Below, piece by piece: positions 33,309 to 41,215 of a stretch of DNA of 64,000 bases. The stretch is from NCBI RefSeq assembly GCF_910580175.1, contig NZ_CAJTXD010000001.1:485686-549685 (forward strand), read 5' to 3'. The notes under the pieces are model-generated. The model searched no databases. It saw nothing but the letters and a program-made list of their open reading frames with translations, and was not told where the DNA came from. The translations under genes were made by a program, and so were the position numbers. Numbering within the stretch: position 1 is the stretch's first letter; every line of letters begins with the position of its first letter. This stretch comes from an uncultured Alistipes sp. GTDB taxonomy: Bacteria > Bacteroidota > Bacteroidia > Bacteroidales > Rikenellaceae.

Positions 33309-34090
33309 TCCCGCCCTCCCCGGTTCTTCATCTCCTGGGTCAGCTGATGGCTGCGCTTCAGCTCGAAATGCTGCCCCAGATAGACCTTGCGCACCATCGG
33401 ATCGGCAGCCAGTTCTTCGGCCGAGCCGGTCTTCAGAATCTTGCCCTCGTAGAGCAGGTAGGTGCGGTCGGTAATGGCGAGCGTCTCATCGACGTTGTGG
33501 TCGGTAATGATGACGCCGATATTTTTATGCTTGAGCGTGGCCACGATCGACTGGATGTCCTCGACGGCGATCGGGTCGACGCCGGCGAACGGTTCGTCGA
33601 GCAGGATGAATGCCGGGTTGATCGCCACGGCCCGGGCGATCTCGGTGCGGCGCCGCTCGCCGCCCGAAAGCTGAATGCCGAGGCTCTTGCGCACTTTCTG
33701 GAGACGGAACTCTTCGATCAGAGCCTCGACGCGCTCGTTCTGGTACTCCTTGGAGTAGTCGGTCATTTCGAGCACGGCGCGGATGTTCTCCTCGACGGTC
33801 AGCCGGCGGAATACGGAAGCCTCCTGGGCCAGGTAGCCGACCCCCAGCTGGGCGCGCCGGTAGACGGGCAGCGACGTCAGCTCGGCGACCTCCTGCTTGT
33901 CGTTCTCCAGGAAGATCCGCCCCTCGTTGGGCTTGATCAGCCCGACGATCATGTAGAACGTGGTGGTCTTGCCGGCTCCGTTAGGCCCCAGAAGGCCGAC
34001 GATCTCGCCTTGGTTGACGTCGATCGACACGTGGTCGACCACGGTGCGCGACTTATATTTCTTCACGAGCTGGCTGGTATATAAACGCAT
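33305..34090 (-). CDS. lptB: LPS export ABC transporter ATP-binding protein
   Basis: ATPase that powers lipopolysaccharide transport by LptFGC from the inner membrane. The 261-residue product has Walker A GPNGAGKTT, the LptB-type Q loop GYLAQEASVFRRLTVEEN, signature LSGGERRRTEIARA, Walker B FILLDEPFAGVDP and ITDHNVDETL. It is a bit longer than E. coli LptB owing to a C-terminal extension of about 20 residues. First gene of the run lptB-aroA-aroC-prmC-recX-M23. Confidence 0.95.
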   Translation of the reverse strand: MRLYTSQLVKKYKSRTVVDHVSIDVNQGEIVGLLGPNGAGKTTTFYMIVGLIKPNEGRIFLENDKQEVAELTSLPVYRRAQLGVGYLAQEASVFRRLTVEENIRAVLEMTDYSKEYQNERVEALIEEFRLQKVRKSLGIQLSGGERRRTEIARAVAINPAFILLDEPFAGVDPIAVEDIQSIVATLKHKNIGVIITDHNVDETLAITDRTYLLYEGKILKTGSAEELAADPMVRKVYLGQHFELKRSHQLTQEMKNRGGRE

Positions 34091-34263
34091 GGCAAAACAA
34101 CTTTTACATCCTCATCCCCTCCTCGCCCGGACGCTCCGGCAGCATCCTGCCGCCCCGCACGCCGCTGCGGCCCGTCCGGACACGGAAGCCGCCGTCCCGG
34201 CAGAGAGGAGGCAGCATAATCGGCGCCGGAAACCCGCAGGAGGAAAATTTCCGAAATTTTTTA

Positions 34264-34301
34264 CAAAGTTATGTTTTTTTCCGAAAATCTTTTTATCTTT
34301 A
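34264..34301. promoter_or_regulatory. Divergent -7 boxes of lptB and recQ
   Basis: Minus strand: TAACTTTG at 34271-34264. Plus strand: TATCTTTA at 34294-34301, 37 nt before recQ. The minus box is about 175 nt before lptB, leaving a rather long leader without a visible gene. Confidence 0.55.
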
Positions 34302-34338
34302 CATTGAATTTTCGGATTTAACCCACACGAACGACGAA

Positions 34339-36531
34339 ATGGAACAGTTCGACACCACCCTGCTGCACGGAAAACTGAAAGAATACTTCGGCTTTTCCGC
34401 GTTCAAAGGCAACCAGGAGGCCGTCATACGCAACGTGCTGGAGCGCAAGGACACGTTCGTGCTGATGCCGACCGGGGGCGGGAAGTCGCTTTGCTACCAG
34501 CTGCCGGCCCTGCTCATGGAGGGCGTGGCGATCGTCATCTCGCCGCTCATCGCCCTGATGAAGAACCAGGTGGATTCGATGCGCACCTTCGCCGCAGAGT
34601 CGGGCATCGCCCACTTTCTGAATTCGTCGCTCAACAAGACGGCCGTGGCCCAGGTGCGGGCCGACGTGCTGGAGGGCAAGACCAAGCTGCTCTATTTCGC
34701 GCCCGAGTCGCTCACCAAGGAGGACAACGTGGCGTTCCTGCGCAAGATCAAGGTGTCGTTCTACGCCATCGACGAGGCGCACTGCATCTCGGAGTGGGGC
34801 CACGACTTCCGCCCCGAGTACCGCCGCATCCGGCCCATCATCAACGAAATAGGCAACGCCCCGCTGATCGCCCTCACGGCCACCGCCACGCCCAAGGTGC
34901 AGATGGACATCCAGAAGAACCTGGGCATGTCCGACGCGGCGGTCTTCAAGTCGTCGTTCAACCGGGCGAACCTCTATTACGAAATCCGTCCCAAGCACGA
35001 CGTCGACCGCGAAATCATCCGCTTCGTCAAGCAGAAGGAGGGCAAGAGCGGCATCATCTACTGCCTGAGCCGCAAGAAAGTCGAGGAGTTGACGGAGCTG
35101 CTCGTGGCCAACGGCATCAAAGCCCGGGCCTACCATGCAGGCATGGACGCGGCGACGCGCGCAAGCAATCAGGACGATTTCTTGATGGAGCGCGTCGACG
35201 TCATCGTGGCCACGATCGCTTTCGGCATGGGCATCGACAAGCCCGACGTACGCTACGTGATCCACTACGACATCCCCAAGTCGCTCGAAGGCTACTACCA
35301 GGAGACCGGACGGGCGGGCCGCGACGGCGGCGAGGGGCACTGCCTGGCCTTTTATAGTTACAAGGACATCCAGAAACTGGAAAAATTCATGCAGGGCAAG
35401 CCCATCGCGGAGCAGGAGATCGGGAAGCTGCTGTTGTTGGAAACGGTATCTTATGCCGAAAGTTCGATGTGCCGCCGCAAGACGCTGCTCCACTACTTCG
35501 GCGAAGAATACACCGAGGAGAATTGCCACAACTGCGACAACTGCCGCCATCCCAAACCGCAGGTCGACGCCAAGGCGGCGCTGAAGATGGCGCTGGAGGC
35601 GTTGCGCGACATCGGCGACAAGTTCAAGGCCGACTACCTCGCCGCGGTGCTCGTGGGCAAAAATACGGCTCTGATCAAGAGCTACGGCCACAACAAGTCG
35701 AAGTGGTTCGGCGCGGGCGAAAAATACGACACGCGTTTTTGGGGTGCCGTGATCCGCCAGGCGCTGATCTTGGGGTTGATCGACAAGAACATCGAAAACT
35801 ACGGTCTGATTTCGATCAACAAAAAAGGCGAAAGCTACATCGCCCTGCCTTTCCCGGTAAATGTGACGATGGATCACGACTACGACCAGGAGGAGAAGGA
35901 AGCCGAGGCCGAAACTCCGGTGGGCAAGGGCGGTGCAGCCGACGAGGAGCTTTTCGCCATGTTGAAAGACCTGCGCAAGAAGGTGGCCAAGAAACACGAC
36001 CTGCCGCCGTTCGTGATTTTCCAGGACCCGTCGTTGGAAGACATGGCCGTGCAATATCCCATTACCCTGGAGGAGATGCAGAACATCACAGGAGTGGGTG
36101 CCGGCAAGGCCCGCAAGTTCGGCGAGGAGTTCGTGAAACTCATCAAGGCCTACGTCGAAGAGAAGGAGATCATCCGCCCGCAGGACATGGTGGTAAAAGG
36201 CGTGGCAAGCAAGTCGGGCAACAAGATATTCATCATCCAGTCGATCGACCGCAAGATGGATTTCGAGGACATCGCCCGCGCCCGCGACCTGGATTTCGAC
36301 GAGTTGCTGACCGAGATCGAAGGCATCGTCAACTCGGGCACGAAGCTCGACATCGCCTACTACTTAGGTGGATTCATGGACGAAGATAAGATCCAGGACA
36401 TCTACCTCTACTTCAAGGAGGATGCCGAAAGCGACTCCCTCGATGCGGCGATCGAAGAACTCGGCTCGGACTATACGGAGGAAGAGATACGCCTGGTACG
36501 CATCAAGTTCATGTGCGAACAAGGCAACTGA
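34339..36531 (+). CDS. recQ: ATP-dependent DNA helicase RecQ
   Basis: 3'-5' DNA helicase in recombination and repair. The 730-residue product has motif I MPTGGGKSLCYQLPA near residue 45, the DEAH box IDEAHCISEWGHDFRP, TATATPKV, the helicase C domain with QETGRAGRDGG, and zinc ligands in CRRKTLL and CHNCDNC. The C-terminal third holds a winged helix (RQC) and an HRDC-type region, plus an extension that makes the protein about 120 residues longer than E. coli RecQ, as in many Bacteroidetes. Confidence 0.96.
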   Translation: MEQFDTTLLHGKLKEYFGFSAFKGNQEAVIRNVLERKDTFVLMPTGGGKSLCYQLPALLMEGVAIVISPLIALMKNQVDSMRTFAAESGIAHFLNSSLNKTAVAQVRADVLEGKTKLLYFAPESLTKEDNVAFLRKIKVSFYAIDEAHCISEWGHDFRPEYRRIRPIINEIGNAPLIALTATATPKVQMDIQKNLGMSDAAVFKSSFNRANLYYEIRPKHDVDREIIRFVKQKEGKSGIIYCLSRKKVEELTELLVANGIKARAYHAGMDAATRASNQDDFLMERVDVIVATIAFGMGIDKPDVRYVIHYDIPKSLEGYYQETGRAGRDGGEGHCLAFYSYKDIQKLEKFMQGKPIAEQEIGKLLLLETVSYAESSMCRRKTLLHYFGEEYTEENCHNCDNCRHPKPQVDAKAALKMALEALRDIGDKFKADYLAAVLVGKNTALIKSYGHNKSKWFGAGEKYDTRFWGAVIRQALILGLIDKNIENYGLISINKKGESYIALPFPVNVTMDHDYDQEEKEAEAETPVGKGGAADEELFAMLKDLRKKVAKKHDLPPFVIFQDPSLEDMAVQYPITLEEMQNITGVGAGKARKFGEEFVKLIKAYVEEKEIIRPQDMVVKGVASKSGNKIFIIQSIDRKMDFEDIARARDLDFDELLTEIEGIVNSGTKLDIAYYLGGFMDEDKIQDIYLYFKEDAESDSLDAAIEELGSDYTEEEIRLVRIKFMCEQGN

Positions 36532-36648
36532 CACCACGCAAAACCGGACATCGGAAGCTGCCGGACACCCTACGCAAGAACTCGTCGGTTCACCGCCGGT
36601 TCGTTCGGATTTCGGTTTTCTTTCGGTCGTTCAATTTTCGTTCGGAGT

Positions 36649-36873
36649 ATGAATAAAAAGACTTTTACGCTGGCATTGTTGTTTTTCTGCGCGACGCTTG
36701 TCTGGCTCGGAATCACGATCCGATGGTTCTGCATATGCCGTCATTGCGTAAGTTGGTTCGATCTGACGATCGCTTTGTTGTTCGTCATGGCCGGTTGCGG
36801 CATGACCGTACACGAATTCCGCAAGAAAAAGCGCAAACATTTGGAAGAAGTGAACAGACACAAAATACCTTGA
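36649..36873 (+). CDS. Small membrane protein
   Basis: A 74-residue protein with two predicted membrane helices (residues 5-22 and 38-55) joined by a short Cys-containing loop, and a very basic tail (KKKRKHLEE). I do not recognise it. The next small gene begins 1 nt after its stop, so the two are probably co-translated. Confidence 0.6.
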   Translation: MNKKTFTLALLFFCATLVWLGITIRWFCICRHCVSWFDLTIALLFVMAGCGMTVHEFRKKKRKHLEEVNRHKIP

Positions 36874-36874
36874 A

Positions 36875-37069
36875 ATGGCATTTCTAAGACGATTCATATC
36901 TATTCTGGCCGGGGTGTTCTTCATCTTGGCGATCGTGTCGGCATGGCGCGTGGCGATGGCCGACGGCGGCGACATCTGGTATGTGCCGGTAGTGATGGCC
37001 TGCTGCGCCATCATCATGATATTCACAGCCTTGCGCTTGCAGCCGCACGATAAGAATACGGAGCGATAG
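36875..37069 (+). CDS. Small membrane protein
   Basis: A 64-residue protein with two membrane helices (about residues 8-27 and 36-54) and a short polar tail. Not recognised. It lies 1 nt after the previous small membrane gene; tight spacing and good start codon support expression. Confidence 0.58.
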   Translation: MAFLRRFISILAGVFFILAIVSAWRVAMADGGDIWYVPVVMACCAIIMIFTALRLQPHDKNTER

Positions 37070-37125
37070 CCCCTCCCGCCGGCCCGGCAGCGACCGGCCG
37101 CCGGCGCCATCACGAAATAGCCGCC

Positions 37126-37368
37126 ATGAGCAGAACCGCCCTTTTTCAGACCCTCCGGATCGCAGTCATGATCCTGGCCGCAGCAGGCATCATCTATGCC
37201 TTGGAATACATGCAGGGCGGTGCTGCCGTGTGGTTCTGGGTAACCCTGCTGGGCATCGGATTCGTCGGGTTGCTTTATAGCTTCCGGATCACGCAGCGCC
37301 GCACTGCCAGCAAAAGGCGCAACACACCCGGAGAAAAAACTCCGAAAACTCCCGGGCAAAGGCACTGA
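37126..37368 (+). CDS. Small membrane protein
   Basis: An 80-residue protein with two helices (about residues 8-28 and 33-52) and a basic Lys/Arg/Thr-rich tail. Not recognised. It sits between the two other small membrane genes and rsmA on the same strand; all three have the same two-helix plan but no clear sequence similarity to each other. Confidence 0.55.
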   Translation: MSRTALFQTLRIAVMILAAAGIIYALEYMQGGAAVWFWVTLLGIGFVGLLYSFRITQRRTASKRRNTPGEKTPKTPGQRH

Positions 37369-37435
37369 AAGCTCCCGGGCATGCGATGAAGATACACCAA
37401 AAATAAAGACACCCATCTTCCGACGAACGCATAAC

Positions 37436-38308
37436 ATGACCGCCGCCGTGTTCGACAAAAAACGCCCCGAATCCGCCGCCCCGCGCCCCGGAACCCCCAA
37501 AAAAACGGATGACGTACGGGCCAAGAAAGCACTGGGCCAGCATTTTCTGGTCGACCTCAACATAGCGCGCAAAATCTGCGACTCGCTCTCGGGCGGCACG
37601 CCCGAAACCCCGGCAACGGTGCTGGAGGTGGGTTGCGGCATGGGCGTGCTGACGCAGTATCTGCTGGCACGCCAGGATATTGCGACCTGGGGCGCCGAGA
37701 TCGACACCGAGAGCGTCGATTATCTCCATGCGCATTATCCCGATTTCGCGCCGCGGCTTCTGGTCGGCGATTTCCTCAAGATCGATTTGCGCAGCGTTTT
37801 CGCCGATGCGCCCGCCTTGAAGATCATCGGCAACTTCCCCTACAACATTTCGTCGCAGATTTTTTTCAAGATTCTGGAGCACCGCGACCTGGTGCCGGAG
37901 TGCGTGGGCATGATCCAGAAAGAGGTGGCCGTACGGATCGCCGAGCCGCCCGGATCGCGCGAATACGGCATCTTGTCGGTGCTGCTGCAAGCGTGGTACG
38001 ACATCGAATACCTCTTCACGGTCAACGAAACCGTGTTCAACCCGCCGCCCAAGGTCAAAAGCGCCGTCATCCGCCTGCGCCGCAACGCCACGCAGCATCT
38101 CGACTGCGACGAACAGCTTTTCGTCCGGGTGGTAAAAGCCTCGTTCGGCCAGCGCCGCAAGATGATCCGCAACTCGCTGCGCGCGGTGTTCGGCGACTTC
38201 GGAGGTGCAGAACACCCTTGGTTCAGCCGTCGCGCGGAGCAATTGTCCGTGGCCGAATTCGTCGAGTTGACCCGGTGGGTGGAGCAAAACTCGAAAACCA
38301 CCCTTTAG
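37436..38308 (+). CDS. rsmA: 16S rRNA dimethyladenosine transferase
   Basis: Dimethylates A1518 and A1519 of 16S rRNA during 30S assembly. The 290-residue product has KKALGQHFLVD at residues 30-40, the SAM loop LEVGCGMGVLT, and NFPYNISSQIFF with the catalytic NxPY. The first about 28 residues before VRAKKALGQHF are a Pro-rich extension not shared with most family members; an internal start was not found. Resistance to kasugamycin arises on its loss in other bacteria. Confidence 0.94.
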   Translation: MTAAVFDKKRPESAAPRPGTPKKTDDVRAKKALGQHFLVDLNIARKICDSLSGGTPETPATVLEVGCGMGVLTQYLLARQDIATWGAEIDTESVDYLHAHYPDFAPRLLVGDFLKIDLRSVFADAPALKIIGNFPYNISSQIFFKILEHRDLVPECVGMIQKEVAVRIAEPPGSREYGILSVLLQAWYDIEYLFTVNETVFNPPPKVKSAVIRLRRNATQHLDCDEQLFVRVVKASFGQRRKMIRNSLRAVFGDFGGAEHPWFSRRAEQLSVAEFVELTRWVEQNSKTTL

Positions 38309-38340
38309 CCCCTCCCCGTGCGCCGCGCACCCAGCAAACC

Positions 38341-38490
38341 ACCGTATTCTATCAATATCCGGCCCGCATACCTGCACACCGTATTCTGTCAATTCCGATC
38401 CGTGTCCTGATAAGATCCACCCGTATCCTGCTTTTTCCGGCCCGGCACCACACCGCATGCTACCAATATCCAGCCTGCATACCAGCCCGA
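38341..38490. repeat. Four degenerate ~37-bp repeats between rsmA and the M16 genes
   Basis: Four segments starting near 38341, 38379, 38418 and 38452 share the pattern CCGTATTCT, CAATATCC and GGCCCGCATACC, with many differences. They lie between convergent genes. No coding sequence is supported here. Confidence 0.6.
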
Positions 38491-38508
38491 TGCCGGATTT
38501 TCCGGTTT

Positions 38509-39771
38509 CTATTCTCCGACTTCTCCCGCCACCACGGTGACCAGGTCTTCCCGCTTCAGATACTTCTGCGCCAGATTCCGGACGTCGGATGGCGTCATGG
38601 CACGAATGGCCCGCAGATTGGCATCTACCAGCGTGTTGTCCGCGCCGCAGAGGATGTTTTCGATCGTCACGTCCGCTATGCCGAACGGGCCGTCGAGGAT
38701 GCGCATCATCTCCCCCGCCATGATATTCTTTACCAGCGCCAGTTCGTCGTCGGGCATCGGTTCGCGGCGCAGCCGCTCGATTTCGGCATCTATCTCGGCC
38801 AGGGCCGCCGCCGTGACCTCCGTCCCCACCTGCGCGGCGATCGCCAGATAGCCCGCCTGCTCGAAGTTGACCATCGCTGCTACCACTCCGTAGGTGTAGC
38901 CGTGCCGCTCGCGCAGATTCTGCATCAGCCGCGAACCGAAATAGCCGCCCAGCGCCGTGGCCACGACCTGCATGCCCACGAAGTCGGGATGCTGGCGCGG
39001 AAAGAGCAGGCGCCCGATGCGGATCGACGACTGCACGGCTCCGGGATGGGCGACCTCCGCACAACGGCGGGTCTGCGGCGCCGGAAAGAGCGGCCGCGCG
39101 GGCGTTCCGTGGGGCAGACGCCCGGCAATGGCGGCCACGGCATCCCGCTCCTGCCAGGTAATGCGGCCGCTGCACACCACGAAGCAGTTTTCGGCCGTAT
39201 AGAACGTCCGGTAGAACGCTTCGATGTCGCTGCGCGTCAAGGTGTCGTACAATTTTTCGTCCGTCGACACGCCGTAGGGATGCCGCTCGCCGAACATCGC
39301 CGCTGCGAACGCCTCGCGCGCCTGAACGTCGACTTTCTGCCGGTCGATGGCCAGACGTTGTTTGCGCTTGGTACAGTAGGTCTGCAACTCCTCCTCGGGA
39401 AACACGGGCCGCAGCAGGATTTCCTCGGCGACGGCCAGCGTCTCGCGAAAAAACTTCGAGAGCATGGCGAAGTTGATGTAGGCATAGTCGCGGTCGAGGT
39501 TGACATCGAACCACGAACCGTAGAAATCGAGCCGCTCGGCCACTTCGCGGGCCGTGAGGCCCTGCGTCCCCTCGGCCAACAGGTTGGCCGTGGCGGAAGC
39601 CGAAAAGGGCACGCGCTGCACGGCGGAGCCGGCACGGAAAACGAACGTCACGCGCAGCACCTCGAAATCGTCGGCCGGAAGCGTGTAAAGCGCCACGCCG
39701 TTGTCCAACAATTCTTTGCGGGCTTCGGGGACGCGAATGTCTGACGGGAGAATCAACGGGGGCCGGTTCAT
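38509..39771 (-). CDS. M16-family peptidase-like protein without zinc motif
   Basis: A 420-residue M16 peptidase relative. It starts with the family's first half-domain (LDNGVALYTLP, FRAGSAVQRV), but at the place of HxxEH it reads ASATANLL, so no zinc site. Later family segments RHGYTYGVVAAM and PFGIAD are present. In M16B pairs one subunit is active and one only helps bind substrate; this gene is the probable inactive partner. ATG at 39771 overlaps the stop of the active partner by 4 nt. Confidence 0.9.
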   Translation of the reverse strand: MNRPPLILPSDIRVPEARKELLDNGVALYTLPADDFEVLRVTFVFRAGSAVQRVPFSASATANLLAEGTQGLTAREVAERLDFYGSWFDVNLDRDYAYINFAMLSKFFRETLAVAEEILLRPVFPEEELQTYCTKRKQRLAIDRQKVDVQAREAFAAAMFGERHPYGVSTDEKLYDTLTRSDIEAFYRTFYTAENCFVVCSGRITWQERDAVAAIAGRLPHGTPARPLFPAPQTRRCAEVAHPGAVQSSIRIGRLLFPRQHPDFVGMQVVATALGGYFGSRLMQNLRERHGYTYGVVAAMVNFEQAGYLAIAAQVGTEVTAAALAEIDAEIERLRREPMPDDELALVKNIMAGEMMRILDGPFGIADVTIENILCGADNTLVDANLRAIRAMTPSDVRNLAQKYLKREDLVTVVAGEVGE

Positions 39772-41003
39772 CGGGCTTGATAAATAAGGGTGGAACTTCG
39801 TTCTGGCAGCAGCACACGGCTGCAAAAATCGGCAATGGCCTCGGGCGAGACGGCGCGATAGCGGTCGACTTCGCAGTTGACAAGATCGAGATCGCCCAAC
39901 AGTTCGTAGAACCCCAGGTTCATCGCCTTGTTCATGACGTTGAGTTCGCCGAACAAGGTGTTCGCCTCGAACTTGTTCTTGACTTTCTGCATCTCGTAGT
40001 CGGACGCTGCTGTCCGACGCAGGGCGTCGATTTCGGCGCGGAACGCCTCCTCGACCTGCTCGGGCGCCACACCCGGCAGCAGCTGCCCCGTGAAGACGAA
40101 CAGCCCGGGATCGAGATCGCCGGTAACATAGGCGTTGACCGACGACAGGAGTTTCCGTTCCTTGACCAGCCGCACATAGAGCCGCGACGAATCGCCGCCC
40201 GAAAGCAGATCGGAAACCAGATCGGCGACGAAGAAATCGGGCGACGTGCGCCCGCCCATGCGATAGGCGACCGTGACAGCCGTAGCAGGCACATCGCGGA
40301 CGACGACCTCACGGCGCCGCGCCGTCTGGGGCGGTTCCTGGGGTACGGGCACCGCCGTGCAGGAACGGTCGGGCAAGGCGCCGAACCACTTTTCGGCCAG
40401 CTCCAGCATCCGTTCCTCCTCCAGGTCGGCCGACATCGAGAGGATGGCGTTCGACGGGCGGTAGTGGGCACGGTAAAAGGCTTCGACATCGGCAAGCGTC
40501 GCTTCGGCTATGTGGTCGGGCGTCAGCCCGATGGCGGCCCAGCGGTAGGGATGCACCTTATAGGCCAAAGCCCTCAACAGCAGCATCTGATCGCCGTAGG
40601 GTTGGTTGAGGTAGCGCTGGCGGAACTCCTCGATGACCACTTTTTTCTCGGTCTCCAACTTCTGCGGCGTGATGTCCAGCCCTTCGATGCGGTCGCTTTC
40701 CAACCACAGGGCCGTTTCGATGTTGTCCACCGGAAGGGTAATGTAGAAATCGGTGTAGTCGTTGTTGGTAAAAGCATTGTTGTCTCCGGAGGCCATCTGC
40801 ACAGGCAGGTCGAAGTTGGGCACGGCTTTCGTGCCGCGGAACATCAGGTGTTCGAACAGATGGGCGAATCCGGTGCGCGCAGGGTTCTCGTTGCGCGCCC
40901 CGACCCGGTAAAGCATGTTGACCGCGGCCAGGCGCGACGAACGGTCGCGGTTGACGATGACCGTCAGGCCGTTGGCAAGAGTGGTTTTGCGATAGGGAAT
41001 CAT
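39768..41003 (-). CDS. M16-family zinc metallopeptidase, active subunit
   Basis: A 411-residue peptidase with the inverted zinc motif HLFEHLMF near residue 48 and the third ligand region ETEKKVVIEEF. The substrate-binding half has LVKERKLLSSVNAY. ATG at 41003 is chosen because the -7 box TACCTTTG at 41017-41010 lies between it and the alternative start at 41021; the message would then have almost no leader. It forms an operon with the inactive partner. Confidence 0.93.
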   Translation of the reverse strand: MIPYRKTTLANGLTVIVNRDRSSRLAAVNMLYRVGARNENPARTGFAHLFEHLMFRGTKAVPNFDLPVQMASGDNNAFTNNDYTDFYITLPVDNIETALWLESDRIEGLDITPQKLETEKKVVIEEFRQRYLNQPYGDQMLLLRALAYKVHPYRWAAIGLTPDHIAEATLADVEAFYRAHYRPSNAILSMSADLEEERMLELAEKWFGALPDRSCTAVPVPQEPPQTARRREVVVRDVPATAVTVAYRMGGRTSPDFFVADLVSDLLSGGDSSRLYVRLVKERKLLSSVNAYVTGDLDPGLFVFTGQLLPGVAPEQVEEAFRAEIDALRRTAASDYEMQKVKNKFEANTLFGELNVMNKAMNLGFYELLGDLDLVNCEVDRYRAVSPEAIADFCSRVLLPERSSTLIYQAR

Positions 41004-41009
41004 GGAGGA

Positions 41010-41017
41010 CAAAGGTA
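41010..41017 (-). promoter_or_regulatory. -7 box of the M16 pair (near-leaderless)
   Basis: TACCTTTG on the minus strand, only 6 nt before the ATG at 41003. With the usual distance from the -7 box to the start point, transcription begins at or just before the start codon. Confidence 0.6.
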
Positions 41018-41136
41018 ACACATTTCAAACCAAAAATCGCAATCGAACACCGCGGAGTGCACAACCCGACAGCAAAACTGCCAAAAAATACAGATTATTT
41101 GTACGAATTTAGGTATCGTTTTTCTCCCGAATTTGC

Positions 41137-41144
41137 TATCTTTG
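41137..41144 (+). promoter_or_regulatory. -7 box of nifJ
   Basis: TATCTTTG, 71 nt before the nifJ ATG. The longer in-frame start at 41057 lies upstream of this box and is therefore rejected. Confidence 0.65.
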
Positions 41145-41215
41145 CGTCGCGTGTTTTCAGACTACGAAAACGGATAAAAATACACACTCAAAAATACTCT
41201 AAAATTTTTAGCGAA

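Noticed and set aside
34318..36054. A 578-codon minus-strand frame over recQ
   Set aside because: Antisense shadow of recQ with no recognisable domains.
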